Shown here in pieces: positions 30,301 through 45,300 of a DNA stretch of 64,000 nt. Each line of letters starts with the position of its first letter. Within the stretch, counting starts at the first letter, position 1. Below the pieces are notes generated by a model that had not been told where the DNA came from, did not search any database, and worked only from the letters and a program-made list of their open reading frames with translations. A program made the translations under genes and the position numbers. The stretch is from Pteria penguin (taxonomy: Eukaryota; Mollusca; Bivalvia; Pterioida; Pteriidae). The DNA is taken from assembly GCA_035048485.1 (NCBI GenBank), contig CM068587.1:44367996-44431995 (forward strand), read 5' to 3'.

Positions 30301-33300
30301 TTTTAGATGAACCTCTTTATCTGTTACTTACACCTTACCTGTTTGAGGTAGATGTTTTAGATGAACCTCTTTATCTGTTACTTACTCCTTACCTGTTTGA
30401 GGTAGATGTTTTAGATGAACCTCTTTATCTGTTACATACTCCTTACTTGTTTGAGGTAAATGTTTTAGATGAACCTCTTTATCTGTTACTTACACCTTAC
30501 CTGTTTGAGGTAGATGAACCTCTTTATCTGTTACTTACACCTTACCTGTTTGAGGTAGATGTTTTAGATGAACCTCTTTATCTGTTACTTACACCTTACC
30601 TGTTTGAGGTAGATGTTTTAGATGAACCTCATTATCTGTTACTTACTCCTTACCTGTTTGAGGTAGATGTTTTAGATGAACCTCTTTATCTGTGACATAC
30701 TCCTTACCTGTTTGAGGTAGATGATTTAGATAAACCTCTTTATCTGTGACATACTCCTTACCTGTTTGAGGTAGATAGCTGCTTCTTTGTCCAGATCATC
30801 ATTTTCCTTCCTGATATTTTTCTTCTTACTACAATGTCTCCATTTCAGTACCCATTCTGATATAGCTACAAGTTCCCCGGTACTCGTGTCAATGCCAGCA
30901 TATAGGGTGCTGCCACTCTGACTGTGACCTATACAACCAAACAATAAACACACTGCTTAAACCACCTCAACAAATCAAAGTCTGGACTTTATAATTTATA
31001 ATCACATTTACATTTAAGACACTGTTATTACCGGTATCTTGTCCTTTCATTTTGGGTAAAGAAAAATTGTTACATATACTTAAACTTCGACATCATAGGG
31101 ACCAAGAAAGGTATGTCAAGATATCCAAAGTGAGTGTTCAACTATTAAGAAATGCTTAACATACATATTTATCGATTTTTACTAATTACTCTGTAATATG
31201 GAGTTTTTACAGTAATTGTATAAACCAGTAACAAAAAGCATAAGGCAGATTATTATTGATTCAGAAGTCAATATCAAATGTACATGAAACAAATAAAATA
31301 AGGTAAAAAGTCATGATATTAATTGAAAGCTCTGGTCACAAATAACCTATGTGTGAAGTATCAAACCCCTACCCCTAATGAATCAAATGATATATTCAAA
31401 ATTAAAGTTTTTTTAAAAGTAGGTCAAGGTTACTAGATCAAAAGTCATAGCATGATTTAAAAGTTCTGGTCATGATGCACTAAAAGAAAAAAGAGGCACT
31501 AAAACTAAGCCAATATCAATACACATCGTGGACATGTAATTATGTATGACACTCATCTCAGAGTTAAACAAATGTCTCTGTGATCTGGTGGTCATGCGGA
31601 CCAGCAAAACAGCAATTTTTGCGGGTCCAAATCATTTTTTGGTGGACCAAACCTTTTTTTGACAAAACTATGCACAAATATGAACATGAAATCATTTATT
31701 TCATTCATTTCATTAATTATTAATTGTAACCATCCCCTCCCCATTTTCCATAGCTGGTTAAAACTCCTTTCCTTTCTTTGTGCCTCATAATTTCTTTTTT
31801 TGGAATCACCCCTACCCCTCTGAACACTTTCTTTTCTGCACGGGGATAGCGGTCGATGAATATCTGATCAGCCAGGACGCCACCATTGTTGTTGTTTTGT
31901 ACACATAACTTCCTAATCTGACTTGGTCAAAAGATTCTGATTTGCCGACAAAAATATTGTACCCGATCAGTATTCTCGACTTCTTACTCAATGCAATAAC
32001 AAGTGGCAGCAGTTTCAGAGAATTTGATTTGCAGAAAAAAAATACATTTTATCCAATGGGAATTATTGACACATTTTTGACTTGGGAAGAAAGACACTTC
32101 CTTCTATGTGAAAGTAAACAGTGCAGAAATGTGTGTCAGATATTTGAACCGGCAAATTATGGATTTCTGTCGGTCCTTGTAAAATCCTGACCTGATGACC
32201 GGCTGGACCGGGATTTTTGTTAAACTCTGTCATCTGTCAATCAAATTATTCACTGAATTCAGGTTGACACACTATCATATTTCGCAAATTACAGCTGACC
32301 TTGAGATAAACCAGGTAAGCCCGTACAAAAGGATTGAAAAATGTAGTCCAGATAAGCATGGTAGTCAACATATTGCAAGATGAGATATCAGTGTTGAAAT
32401 TAATTATGAAAGAAAAACATTGGGACCAATGCAGAATGTCGAGATAAGCATAGTAGTCAAGATATCTGATGTCCAGATATCGAAGTTTGACTGTAGATAT
32501 TTATATACCTAAATATATTCTGGTTTCAAACATGGAGAACCTCATGAAGATTTTAATTAATAATACCATAAGCTGTAGACATTACTGTTACCTGAAACAA
32601 ATCTATTGTAAGAAAACAGTCGTCTCAATCTCAATGTAAGAATGAAGAATGGACTTGAATCTCTGACTGCTTTGAAAAAATTTGTAGAATTGTGGACATC
32701 TATAACAGGTCTCCATTGATAGTCCTATCTGATGCAGTATTTAAGTTTAACTTTCTCTACAGCTACACTACAGAAATCATGGATTGTCCAATTCTCCGCG
32801 TATCGCAGCTGACTATTTTGATGTGGACTATTGCATTCACATCGCCGCAAATCACCGCACACCACTTTGCCATCGTGATAGTCGATCACGGGGATTCACA
32901 ACATTGTGGTTGATTGCGGCTATACATTGTATAGCTATTGAATGAACATTTAAGCAACTTAAAATATTGTCTAAATATTGAGCGGTAACATGAGCGGTTT
33001 TGCTTGAGGGTTATTTGCAGACCTATAAATATTGCAAGTATATTGGAGGGTTGTTATTCGCTGAATGACCTCTTAAAATGTCTTGTCGTCGATCATCCAA
33101 ACACGTTAGCCATTTCATTGTATGCCACAATTGTGATGATATGTTTCAAGTCCGATTCAGGGAGCATTTCCGCAGCATAGACCTTTGTTTTAGATTTATT
33201 TAAATCATCATTACAAAATACAATTTCTCTCACGATTTCACAATTGCAGGAAAGCAATCTGAATAAAAGCACTGTAATTTATTCCCTATTTACTACATAT

Positions 33301-36300
33301 ATGCAATGCTTTTAATAAAATTGTAGTCAAAGTAAACTCGAACTCTGGTCTTTCTACAAACAAAATCATTGAAAGTCATTTTTTCTGTTCGCCTTTTTGT
33401 TATTTTATAATACAGGTGTCTTTAGTTCTCTTTTTGATTGTTACGCAAGATGGAATATAAAGCTGATAAAAAATATCACCCGAGGCAAAAATTAGTGTAG
33501 CGCATTTGAAGTCTTGTGCTACGTACGCTGTACTGAAATCATTAATTGTAGGATCCTGTTCTGCATTTTATTAAAAGTCAAGTATTTGCTTAACTGAATG
33601 CTGACCATACTCAATAAGTATTTTAAAAAGATATTTCACCATGGTTTATGCATGCGTATACATATTCGTACATACATTTAGTAGGGTCACTGCGGAATGC
33701 CCACGATGTTGCGGTGATTCACCACTATCGTTGAGGTGATTTGCGGTGATTCCGCGTTAACTATAGGTAAATTAAAGAGCGAAGATCACAGTGATTAGTA
33801 GCTATGACTTAAAAAACATTGCGGCGATGATATGACAACTGGACAATAGCCGTTCTATGTAGTGTATCTAAATAAAAACTAGTACAGGTCATTTACTTAC
33901 CTAAACAGGTTCCTCTGTGTATGGTCCTATCTGTCTTGGTATTGAAAGCAAGGACCCTAATAGCTCCAGTATGGTCCTTACAGACATGGTCACCATCACT
34001 GCTAGAGTCTCGTTGTGGAGTGCTGGTTCTCCTAAACAATTCACAAAATATATTAGTTAACAAACACACTCTTCAAACACTCACACATTCATCCATCTTC
34101 TATATTTCAATTAAAAAACCATCTTACTTAATTTATGATTAGATACATAGACATTTAGCAGAACTATGCATATTGTAAAAAAATGATGAAACAAACTAAT
34201 ATCCTTTAGTTTCTTGAAAAATCTCAAATTCTACAGATGAAGTATACTCATTTTACCTTCAAGTTATATATTCTTGATACACAAATATGTTTTATCATAG
34301 CATGACAGAATACATATTGAATGAAGCTTAATAGAGGTACCAAAACAATCTGAAATTTAGGTTTAAGGTAGATGATTAAATACTGACAATGTGTCAACCT
34401 GTAAGGACAAGGGCTTTGGAATATGTTTTTGAAATTAAAAACAAGTAATAAAAACAAGACTTGCAATACAAAGCAGAAAAATGAAACTACAAATATACAA
34501 CATATCAAATATAACGCCTAGAAACATTAATATTGATTTTTATACAAAAATATATCCCATATCCATTTTCTGTTGAATGGTGTCCATATACGTGAATTAA
34601 TCGTGGAGTGACATAAAACAATATTCAATCAATCAATTGAATGGTGTCCTTACAGGGCCTTTCTTTGCTATTATCAGATACTTTTCACTTTTATTTTATA
34701 CTATCTATTCCAACTATCAAGAGAGATCTTTTCCCATAAAATTTCACGAAAAAAAGATAGCATTTCTCCACTGAGCAATAATGGCATCTAATGAAGATAA
34801 ACATATAAATATTTTAGCATATATATCTAAGTATGCAATATGGTTATATCATATCTCCTAATTATATCACTACAGTCATGTATCTAATGTTGGTATACTG
34901 AGTAAATAAATATCATATGCCCTAAAGCTTTAATGACAGTTTGTTAAATTTTCCACTTACAAGGCAACAACTATGAAGCATCAACAGAGTGACATGTACC
35001 AAATGATAAGCATGAACCTTCTACCCTTTATGGTACATATAAAATACCTCTGAATGCTGAATCCAGAAATAACATTGATAGCTAATGTTTGTGATGAATA
35101 TATGATATACAATAACAGATAATGTAGACATAAACAGCTCACCCTCCTTCCATACATGTCATGGGTAATCTAGTAAAAACCCATAACATGGTAAATTTTG
35201 GTTGTTACTTCAAATAAATGATATTGTTAAAAAACATTTATAAACATTTGTAAGTAAACAAAGTAAGCATTTTATTTTACTCACATAATAAAACAACTTA
35301 CAACTATTTTTATTATCATTTTGTATCAGTTTAAGCATATCATCTCTTAATTCTTATTTTTTCCCTTTTTTGGTCAAGAGTACCCATTATATGGTAGCTA
35401 TAGAAACCACATGCACTAAGCTTATAATGTATAACAGATACACACCAAGAAAACACCCAACACATATATCAAATTTAACTTTTACCCTTCACTAGCCAGT
35501 CAAGCTAGTTGCAAACAAAATCTACTCAACGAAGGATAAATTTTCTAGCCCAGAAGTCATTACATCAAGTGTTTGATGTGCAATGTATTTTCAATGTTTT
35601 TACAGCATACTGAAAACCAGAGATTTATGTATATAAACAAAATAGTTCTTTTTTGCTGAGTTTTGGGTCAGTAATGGCTCATACCTTGATCAGTTGACTA
35701 CAATGGCCAACCAGGCTAGATAATTTATGATTAAACTACATGTAACAAGACGTGAAAGTTAATCATCATGGACCAACAGGCTGCCCAAACCTGTGACATG
35801 AATACTTTTCTTTCTAGATAAAATCTGTATCCTTTTTGGATGAAAAAATAACAAAACATCACAGTTCAATTCCATGATTTAAAGAACACATCTGGTTGTA
35901 ATTGAAAATTCCATGATTTAAAGGACACAACCAGTTTTAATTGAAAATTTATGGAAAGATTTGCTCTTACCTGCGTCTTCTCTGTTGACTTTCAGCAGTA
36001 TTTTCACTGTTGACTCGTACTATGAGCGGTGAAGGTGACACCATGACCTGTGTATTATATTTCGGCAAAGTGGGTGTACCAATCGGTGAGCAGTTTTGTA
36101 TGATACTCCCTACAGGAGTAGAGGAGGCTGAATGATGCAATTCTTCCTCTTGAACCTAGAAAAAGTATCTGTGTACTATACAAATATATATTGTTTTACA
36201 GTATTATAAAAGCTGCACAGTTTTTTTTTTTAATGTCACAGTAATGTTCTTTACTGGACAATAAACACAGAACTCAAATGTAGTAGGACAAGGTGATATG

Positions 36301-39300
36301 GAACAGCAGGAAACATTATAAACAACACCACTATCGGCAAGCAGTACAAAGATTAAGCTATCGAAATTCGGTAACACCAGGATATTATAAGAGTAACTAG
36401 CTATATACCCCATACAACTTCTGTACTAAGTTATCTTCATCTTAAACTCTTTAGATGTGAGTGGTTCAGATGTTCAATTTATAGGCAGAATTTGTAAAAA
36501 ATTCTCATTTGCTTGTTTGTTTGTTTCTTGTTTAACACCATCCCAAGATTTAGTCACTTCTATGGTGATGGCATCTACCTCATGCAATGTAAAGAAATTC
36601 AAACCTATGCAACAGACTCACATGAAAAAGTGAGGGATCTTTCAAAGGACCTCTTGACCATAGGTCAAGCATGCTATCAATTACATAATGCTGGCATAAT
36701 ATGCTCTATTATCTACAGGAACATATGACGGAAATGAAAGATAAATGGACATGCTGCTGTACAGACTAAGTAGCAACTATAGTCAAACTTTGATGACTCA
36801 AACATCGAAAACTCCAATACCCCTGAAACTCAAATTAATCGGTCCCAACAACATTCCTATTCATTTGTATGTTATACACATACTAAAACTCGAACTAATG
36901 AAATTCAAAAACCCTCGATAACTAGAAGTCAATTTCAGGTCCACTGATAAAACAGTACTGTATTACAAACATGGAAACTCGAAAAGAAGCCATTGGTTCT
37001 AGAGATAATTGATTTGTTTGTACAATAAATACAAATATCAGCTATTGTGCATCCATGTATGACAGACAGTCTTACATGATTATATGTGCCCATAATCATC
37101 TCATAACATTAGAATTCACAAGACATTCATTCTACCCAGTCAATCCCTTTAGCTAGTGTTACTCTTGTTGTATCTTACTTTTCAAAATAGGACAACTCCA
37201 AAATTGTATACCACAGTGTAAGATTGTTGAAGTGTGAACGTAGATTATTTTTGCCAAGTGCTATAAACGGTCATCAATAGAGACTGCTTTGTGAAAGCAA
37301 TAAAAATAGTAGCTACCTGTATATGTATTACTAATGCTGAGGATAGCGTATGAATCCAACACTTTGATTCTCATTTCCATTCGCACACATGATATATTTT
37401 ATAAAGTTCATTCGTATGACGGCAAGCATTAATGTCAGCAAATAAAATATGAAATTATTCTAAATATATAATTCTTCTTATTGCAGTCTATACAGTAATA
37501 GAAAAGCCTGAATTTGCTTTTATCTGTCTGGATTTTTATCATCAACCTAACACTTCAAAAACTCGAACCCACCAAAACTCGAAGTGATTTTGACGATGCC
37601 TTGCACTTTGATTATATCAGTACCTGCCCAATTTAAAAGGTCTATTATTCTACTTTCTTGCAGATGGCATTCTTAAGACTTTCAGAGATATGTTGTACCT
37701 GTTTGGCTTCCTCTTTTTTTCTCTTTGTTTCCTCTTTTAATGCTTCTTGACGTCTCTGTATCTCTTCTTCCAATATCTGTCTCTATAATAAGACATAAAA
37801 CAAATATCATCCAGGTTATAAACTCAGATATAACTTTGTGAATCAAGGTTTTAAATGAAACTTAGAATGAACTGAAGATGGAAATATAGCATTAGTATTG
37901 ATTGGTAAATCTGGTTGGCTTTACAGATATTCACATAAGCTTCAGGCTAACCTTAGGATTTATTTAAATATAATTGTACAACAACTGAAGCAATTCGCTT
38001 TACACAACAACCACTTAACCATGTTTTTCAATTTCACTCACTTATATCAATAATTGCATTTTTCCCCCCACTTCCTGTGATAATGCCAAAATCTTTTAAC
38101 ATTGCCTAGCCAAAAGCAAAGTATAACTGTTTTATTACCATATTATATAAGTGTTAGTAAGTAACTATAACAACAGCTGTATAAGCACACTCAAAGTGCC
38201 TGTTCACTTAATCATTGGGGTGTTGAACAATATTTAATAAACAAAATGGGAACTAAAATATAAGAAACTTTACTGGTAAATATCCATTAATTTGTAGGTA
38301 AACATTTAGTATACATTCAAGGAAATACTGAAATACAAATGTATACTTGAAAACATAAATCATAATCTCTTAAAATTAATTCTCTATTAAACTGAATTGA
38401 CTGTAATGAATTTGACGAAGATCTACATTTGTGCAACATAACAAAATATACTACATGTACATTGTACCACAGTACTACTAACACTGAAACAGCTGCACTG
38501 TTTCTTTGTTATTTCAAGCAGTATTCTGTAAGAGTTCAAACTTTTCAACACTATATGGTGAGTACAGAAGTTTGTGTACTGACAAAGAAGGAGCAAGGGC
38601 TTGAGAGCCAGGAAGTAGCTTGAGGCACAACAATAATCATGTTAATACCTGAAACTGATCTCATAGCACAGCCTGCCTTAGAATTTCTGAGAGACAACAG
38701 GCTATTCTCAACAAAGATATAAAAATATCATTTTGATCACTATTTTAGTGACATACTTCATTTTCAATTTTTCAATAAATAGATCTAGATGTTCAGTAAT
38801 ATATTGAAAAATATTGAATCTGCTGAATACCCGATATATTCATTGCTCTTTGTACAGTTTAATCTCAACACTCCTTCCTATGAAAATACTTGAAATTTGA
38901 AGGTCCACCAGAATTTGTACAGGTCAACTGAAGATTTACCTTGGGTGGACCTACCATTCATCATGTTGTAAAAGTTGGTGTCACACCAAGCATGTAATAA
39001 TTATTGATTGAAAGACAAATGTGATGGGATTGAATGGATAACTGTGATTTTACATAATGTTCAACAACACCTCAACTTTCTAACACAGTGACAGGACATT
39101 TTAATTCAGCCTTCAATAATGTTGACATGCAACTGGGCAACTACACCATAAGCAACTATTCTTAAGTGACCACTCCAGAAATACATGTGTGGAAATAGAC
39201 GTGGTGAAGTCCTTTATTTTTCAAACTTATTATAATATTTACTTCAATCTGTCTTTTTCCAGTAAATAAAACACATAAAATCATCATCAACATGCCTGGT

Positions 39301-42300
39301 GAGGTTCAGACAACTTCACTGTGCAATTTTCTCAAATCAAAACATTTTAACAAATGACAACTTTAAATAATAATTTTTTTAATTATACGCTTTTCTTCAA
39401 TTTCACAAAGTTTAAGGATTTTGATTGAATTTTTGTAGCATATGACCTTAAATACCGGTAATGTTCAGACGAGTATTGAAACTCCTCCACTGTCTTTTAA
39501 TCAACACTATTTGTAAACCTACCAGTACCATATACTACAGAGAACAGCTATTTTTTTAGTTGCCATATCATCGCCATGATGTTTTTTAAGTCTTAGCTAC
39601 TAATCACTGCAATCTTCACTCTTTAATTGACCTATAGTTGTTAACAAGGAATCGCAGCAAATCACCGCAACGATCACACTGAATCAACTCAGCATCGCAG
39701 GCATTCCTCGGTGATCCTACTACATGTATCTACGAATATGTATACGCATACATAAACCATGGTGAAATATCTTTTAAAATACTCATTGGGTATGGTCAGC
39801 ATTCAGTTAAGCAATTAATGTAAGTTTAAATAGAATTCAAAACAGGATCCTACTATTAATGATTTCAGTAGAGTGTATGTAGCGTAGCATAAAACTTCCC
39901 AATTCAAATGCCCTACACTAATTATTATCTCAGGCGATATTTCTTATCAGCTTTATGCCATTTTGCATAAAAATCAAAAAGGGATCTAAAGACAAGTACC
40001 TGTATCATAAAATAATAAAAAAAAAGGCCAACAGAAAAAACAACTTTCAATGATTTTGTTTGTAGAAAGACAAGAATTCGAGTTTACTTTGACGACAGTT
40101 TGATTAAAAGTATTTCTGTTTATTCTGTATTTGCTGCATATACATAGTAAATATGGAATAAATAGCAATGCTTTTAATCAGTTTGCTTTCTGCAATTGTG
40201 AAATCTTGAGAGAAATTGTATTTTGTAATAATAATTTAAATAAATCTAAAACTAAAGGTCTATGCCGCAGAAGTGTCCCCTGAATTAGACTTGAAACATA
40301 TCATCGCATTCATAATATACAAGGAAATGGCTGACCAGTTTAGATGATCAACGAAAAAATATCTTTAGATTGATTGATTGATTTTTGTTTAACGTCACAC
40401 CATGAATATTTCACGTATATGGTGACGGCATCTGCCTGATGCGGAGCATACAAATTTTAACCTTTGCAACGGACCCACCGGAAGCAGTGAGGGATCTTTA
40501 GCGCGCCATACATACCACGACACAGGGCCTCGGTTTTTACTGTCTCATCCAAAAGAAGGACATTTGCAATATTTATAAGTCTGCAAATAACCCTCAAGCA
40601 AATCCGCTCGCGTAACACCTCGATATTTAGATAATATCTTAAGATGCTTAAATGTGGATTCAATAGATATACGATGCATAGCCACAATCAACCACAATGT
40701 TGCGGTGAATCCCGCAATCGATCATCCCAGTGGCAAAGTACTGTGCGATGATTTGCAGCAATAAGAACACGATAGTCCGTGTCGAAATAGTCAGCCACAA
40801 TACGCAGAGAATTGGACATTATGCATCTCTGTAGTGTATTTTGGTTTACTCATCGAACATTTCTAATCAAAATTAGGTTTCGTTAATATTACATCAAGGT
40901 GATATATATAATTATATACATGTAGAAATATCTAGAATTTTTCAAAATCAGTGCTTAAACTTATCATCAAAATTTTTTTTGTGAGACAATGTGAGGAAGG
41001 AGATTAGCCCCCTAAAACGGCTATGAGCTGATCTGAAAAGATATTCATTTCCTGACTGCTAAAACACATGCTTGCAATAACCCATCTCTAGATCCATCTC
41101 TTCAGACAGTACATTGAACTGGATGTCTGTCTATGAACTGGATTAATACCCCTAATACAACAAATTTGCAGGTGTATTTCCACCTCTATATGGGATGGTA
41201 GGCCTATAAACCATTCAACTACAACAAACGAGTGACTATTGTTATTTCCATAGACTGTCCTTAGTTGGTACTTTAACTACATAATCACTGAATTTTCTGT
41301 AATGTCTATTAATGTCTATACTGCTGATTTCTATGTACAACTTTCGTCATACGGCTAACTCAAATGCATTTCTCCTTTCCTCTTATAAACTAATCAAGTA
41401 AATGCATGTAATCACTGTAACTTCTTTGAATTGGCCAAAAATTTCACATTTTATAATACATACTATGTTCATGGGAATCGTCAATGAAAGAATAAGTGAT
41501 CTCTGTACATAGTAGGTTAAAACAACATTAACTCATATAGCTTCTAATTTCAAAATTTTTCTGCACACTATTTACAGGCACAGTCAATGAAACACAGAAA
41601 TGATCACTGTAGTATGTTGGAATTACATCTACGATAATGTCCTGCCATATACTTATGTACGCATGACTGAGGATTCCACGTTTAAGATGAGTAGATCTGT
41701 TCACATGAGCTTTGTAATTTTTGTACATTATTGATGTTGGAAACAACATATGTGAGACAACAAGCTGCACCTGTATATGTATAACTGATGCATGATGTGG
41801 GTCACTTCTAACGATACATATGTTACATCTTGAACTTCTTTGTAACTGACTAATTCATTATGATGAAAATAAAACCTATTCATGGGAAAGTGAATAAACA
41901 GAATACCTTTTGCTGTACCTATCCAGCTTTTGTTTCATAGCACAATCCAATTTAGAAAACTGCACTACTACTGTAATACTACATGTACATGTACAACGGC
42001 AGACAACACAGGCTTCTTCCATTACATACGTTATATCTTGTATTTCTTTGAATTGACAAATTCAATATGCTAAAACAATCCAAGTATTTTGTTATCTCTT
42101 CTATTTGAGTTTTTATTAAAAATAAGAATTTTCAGCCTTTCAAAAGATAAAGATCTGCTGCTAATGGACTATTTTCTTTACTTACAAGAGTTGGGAGAAA
42201 TGAAAAGTTATAACATAGTGTTTCAAAAATACATATGCGAATCCAGAGGGAAATATGATTTTTTAATGGTAAGTTCAGTTCAAAAATATTTTCAAAGGAT

Positions 42301-45300
42301 TTGGTAATGTAAATATAAGGAATGAGTGTCATATCTTTTGTGTTCATGGAACATAATTCTGGGTCGTCACATGCAAATTTTTCAAGAACCGCTTCCTTAA
42401 ATAACTTTTTAAAGTATCCAAAAATAGTTTTTGAGAAAAAAGACATACGATACATAACAACTTAGACGAGAAATGAAATATACTATGAAATAGACACAAA
42501 CATAAAACAATTTGACAATCTATTCAGATGTTTGTTTTAATATAATTAATTCTGTTTGGAACATTTATATATATATATCATTGTAATTGTTACAAATCTT
42601 TATTAAGAAAGGGATTTCAGTATCATTGCCATATCATTTGAGTTTCTTTCTGTACTGTGTAACGTATCATTGCCTATGTATCGCAATATATTCTATTGCA
42701 GTATATCTTTACGCAAACATGAGGATATGCTACAACATATTCTTTTTGTATGCCTCTTGAATCGCGAAAAATTAAGTTTGAGTTTTGTATGATAATATTC
42801 TAAAATACTTCTTTGTTCATGTATAAAGAAACACATTTGCTGGAAATGAAATGGAACTGTCTCAACCTTTCAATTTCACATAATGATTTTGTGTTGACTT
42901 TTATCTTATTTGTATTCACATCAATTAAATAAAATCCATCAAGCCCTATCCCTTACATTGTAAGAGAAATCTGCTTACAGAACTTCTTATTACAATGCCA
43001 AACTTCAAGGTCAACGCCATAGGTCAAATGTCTAATGGTATCAAAATGTAGTACTTGTTATGATGAATGTGTGTTTGAAGTATGAAAGCCCTATCCCTTA
43101 TACTGTAGGAGAGATCTACTCTCAGATCCTCTTAACTGGACAGATAGACAACTGACTGAAAGTCAGACTGATAGTGTGATTCCTATATACCCCAAAGACT
43201 TTGCAGGTGAGGGGTATAATAAAAGAGCCTACTTGTATCCAAACACAATTTAAAATTTTGCATTACTAGAGTATATTTAAGAAATAAACAGACTTCTTAT
43301 TTTTCATCTTGCTGTGTTCTCACACTTAGTTTCAGATATTTGACATTGCCCAGAAGTTTAGAATACGATGGTATTCTGGCAATATGTTTGTCTTGAGATG
43401 ACCATAAAATTATGTGTCTATGATTATTTTTCTCAACTGCACCCACATTCACATTTGAAGCAGAACATACAAAAATTTAAAAAAAAATCCAAATCAACTA
43501 CCAATATTTGCAATATTATTTATCTTGAGTACAGTTTTGATTAAGCTTACAAATAATCATATTGTGTTTGAATTTTCCATAATATGCAGGATCTATATCG
43601 CCCATTTGTGACCCTTCTCCTTTAATACATGTACCAGTAATTCAAGAAAATTAAAATATTTGAATTCATAACTATACGATCAGCCTTTCCCAAAACTAAA
43701 AATTACAATGCAGGAAAGATGAAAAATAGAAATACATTGACAAAGAAATCTATTAGGCATTTTAATATTTTTTCAGGTAAGCTTTAACCTTGTTACTTTG
43801 CTTTAATAATGTAATAATAATTAAGTAAATAAATGTCATATTAAAAAACTTCTGGTGATCTTTGTAATTCATTTCCTATTACAGTTAAACATGAATACTA
43901 TGAACACACGTACTACGAATTCATGCTTATAACGAAGTAATGTGAAATCCCCAGCAAATTTCCTTTATATTCATACCAAGATATGAGGGTTTTAGCGAAC
44001 ACGGTTAATGCGAATTCAAGGCTATTGCGAACCCATTTCTAAGTCCCCTAACGTAAAATTGCTTTAAAAATGCCATCTTTATAGCGAAGTAGATAATTAC
44101 TGACCAAACAATCACATAAATTAAATACCGATGATTACCAAACTCACCTGTAATGTGTTTGTTTTGATAACAGTTCAAGCACGTGCTTATGGGTATGATT
44201 ACTTATTAATTATTTGAGGTGAAAAGTAATGTAATCAGTTGTACACGATATCCGAGCTGAAAAGGAAGGCAATTTCAATCGAAATAAAATATGAAATTAT
44301 ACAGGCCGTTGAGGAAGGGGACCGACAAAAGAAAGAAATCACTGCATCGTTTGACATATTACTGAATTCTCTTAGTACAATTATTAAAAATAGGGAAAGC
44401 ATTATTAAAAATTACGAAACCTCTACTGTATCTCTGTCTCGGCAACGACATCGCTCCCTGACTCTGTTCCAAATGTGAATCAAATTGATACTCACATGCA
44501 CGATATTGAGCGCTTCATAGATTCACAGAATTTTGTTCCCGATGAAATTTTTGATTCTCTAGCCATAATGAAAGGCTACTTTCAAAACTTAAAAGCACAA
44601 ATTCGTCATCAGAAAAAAATTACTTACTTTTTCGCCATTTAAGTTGTATATATAGATCAATTTTACAGTTTATTAGTATGAATTGTTCTGAATATGAGTT
44701 GTGAATTGTATTTAAAGTTACTTGAGATGACATAGTTTTCTTAATATTTATTAACATGGATATTACGAAGTTTTCATAAAGTTTTGATAAAATTCGTTAT
44801 ATGCATAGTACGAACTATGTTTATAGCGAACTAAATCTCGGGGTCCCTTGGAATTCGTTATTACCGTGTTTTACTGTAATATCATTTACTACATGCAGAA
44901 TCTATTTGTTATCTAATTAAAACCTCCTGCAAGCAAAGTTAAACATCCTGACCATAATGTTACATTCTGTATACATAAATTAATACATGTAATAAACAGT
45001 ACCTCTTTCTCCTCTTTTTTCCGCAGAAATTCCAGCTTTCTTTGTTGTTCTTCCTCTATCTTTGCTTCTTGTTTTCGCTTATTTGACATCATTTCCTCAT
45101 AAAAAGATGGTGCTGGAGGCTTGTTGTTCATATGTAAGAACTGCTGTACATGCTGGGCTAAATCTAAAATCATTACCTGTAAACATCAAACATAGGGTAA
45201 TCAAATTTGACATAGCTCCCCTAATTGGCAGCATTTAACTTTCAACTGCTAAAAGTTTATTTTGCACTTATATAGCAAAATATATTTCTCTGAAAATATA

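Larger units (their letters stand above)
30929..33900 (-). other. Intron 7 of EIF2AK4
   Basis: This intron is nearly filled by two non-autonomous DNA elements: a Tigger-like MITE (31.1-32.5 kb) and a CACTACA-type MITE (32.8-33.9 kb). Confidence 0.85.
36156..37698 (-). other. Intron 5 of EIF2AK4
   Basis: This intron contains a decayed SINE copy (36.5-36.7 kb) and a decayed Tigger-like MITE (36.8-37.6 kb). Confidence 0.85.
37783..45002 (-). other. Intron 4 of EIF2AK4
   Basis: This 7.2-kb intron holds an inverted CACTACA-type MITE with a nested SINE, a composite-repeat fragment at 42.95-43.2 kb and a Tigger-like element at 43.9-44.9 kb. The stretches 37.8-39.5, 40.85-42.9 and 43.25-43.85 kb show nothing I can name. 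Confidence 0.85.

Noticed and set aside
30447..30695. Plus-strand frame with repeated LYLLLTPYLFEV
   Set aside because: It is the antisense reading of the 54-bp donor array; the 54-bp period keeps the frame open.
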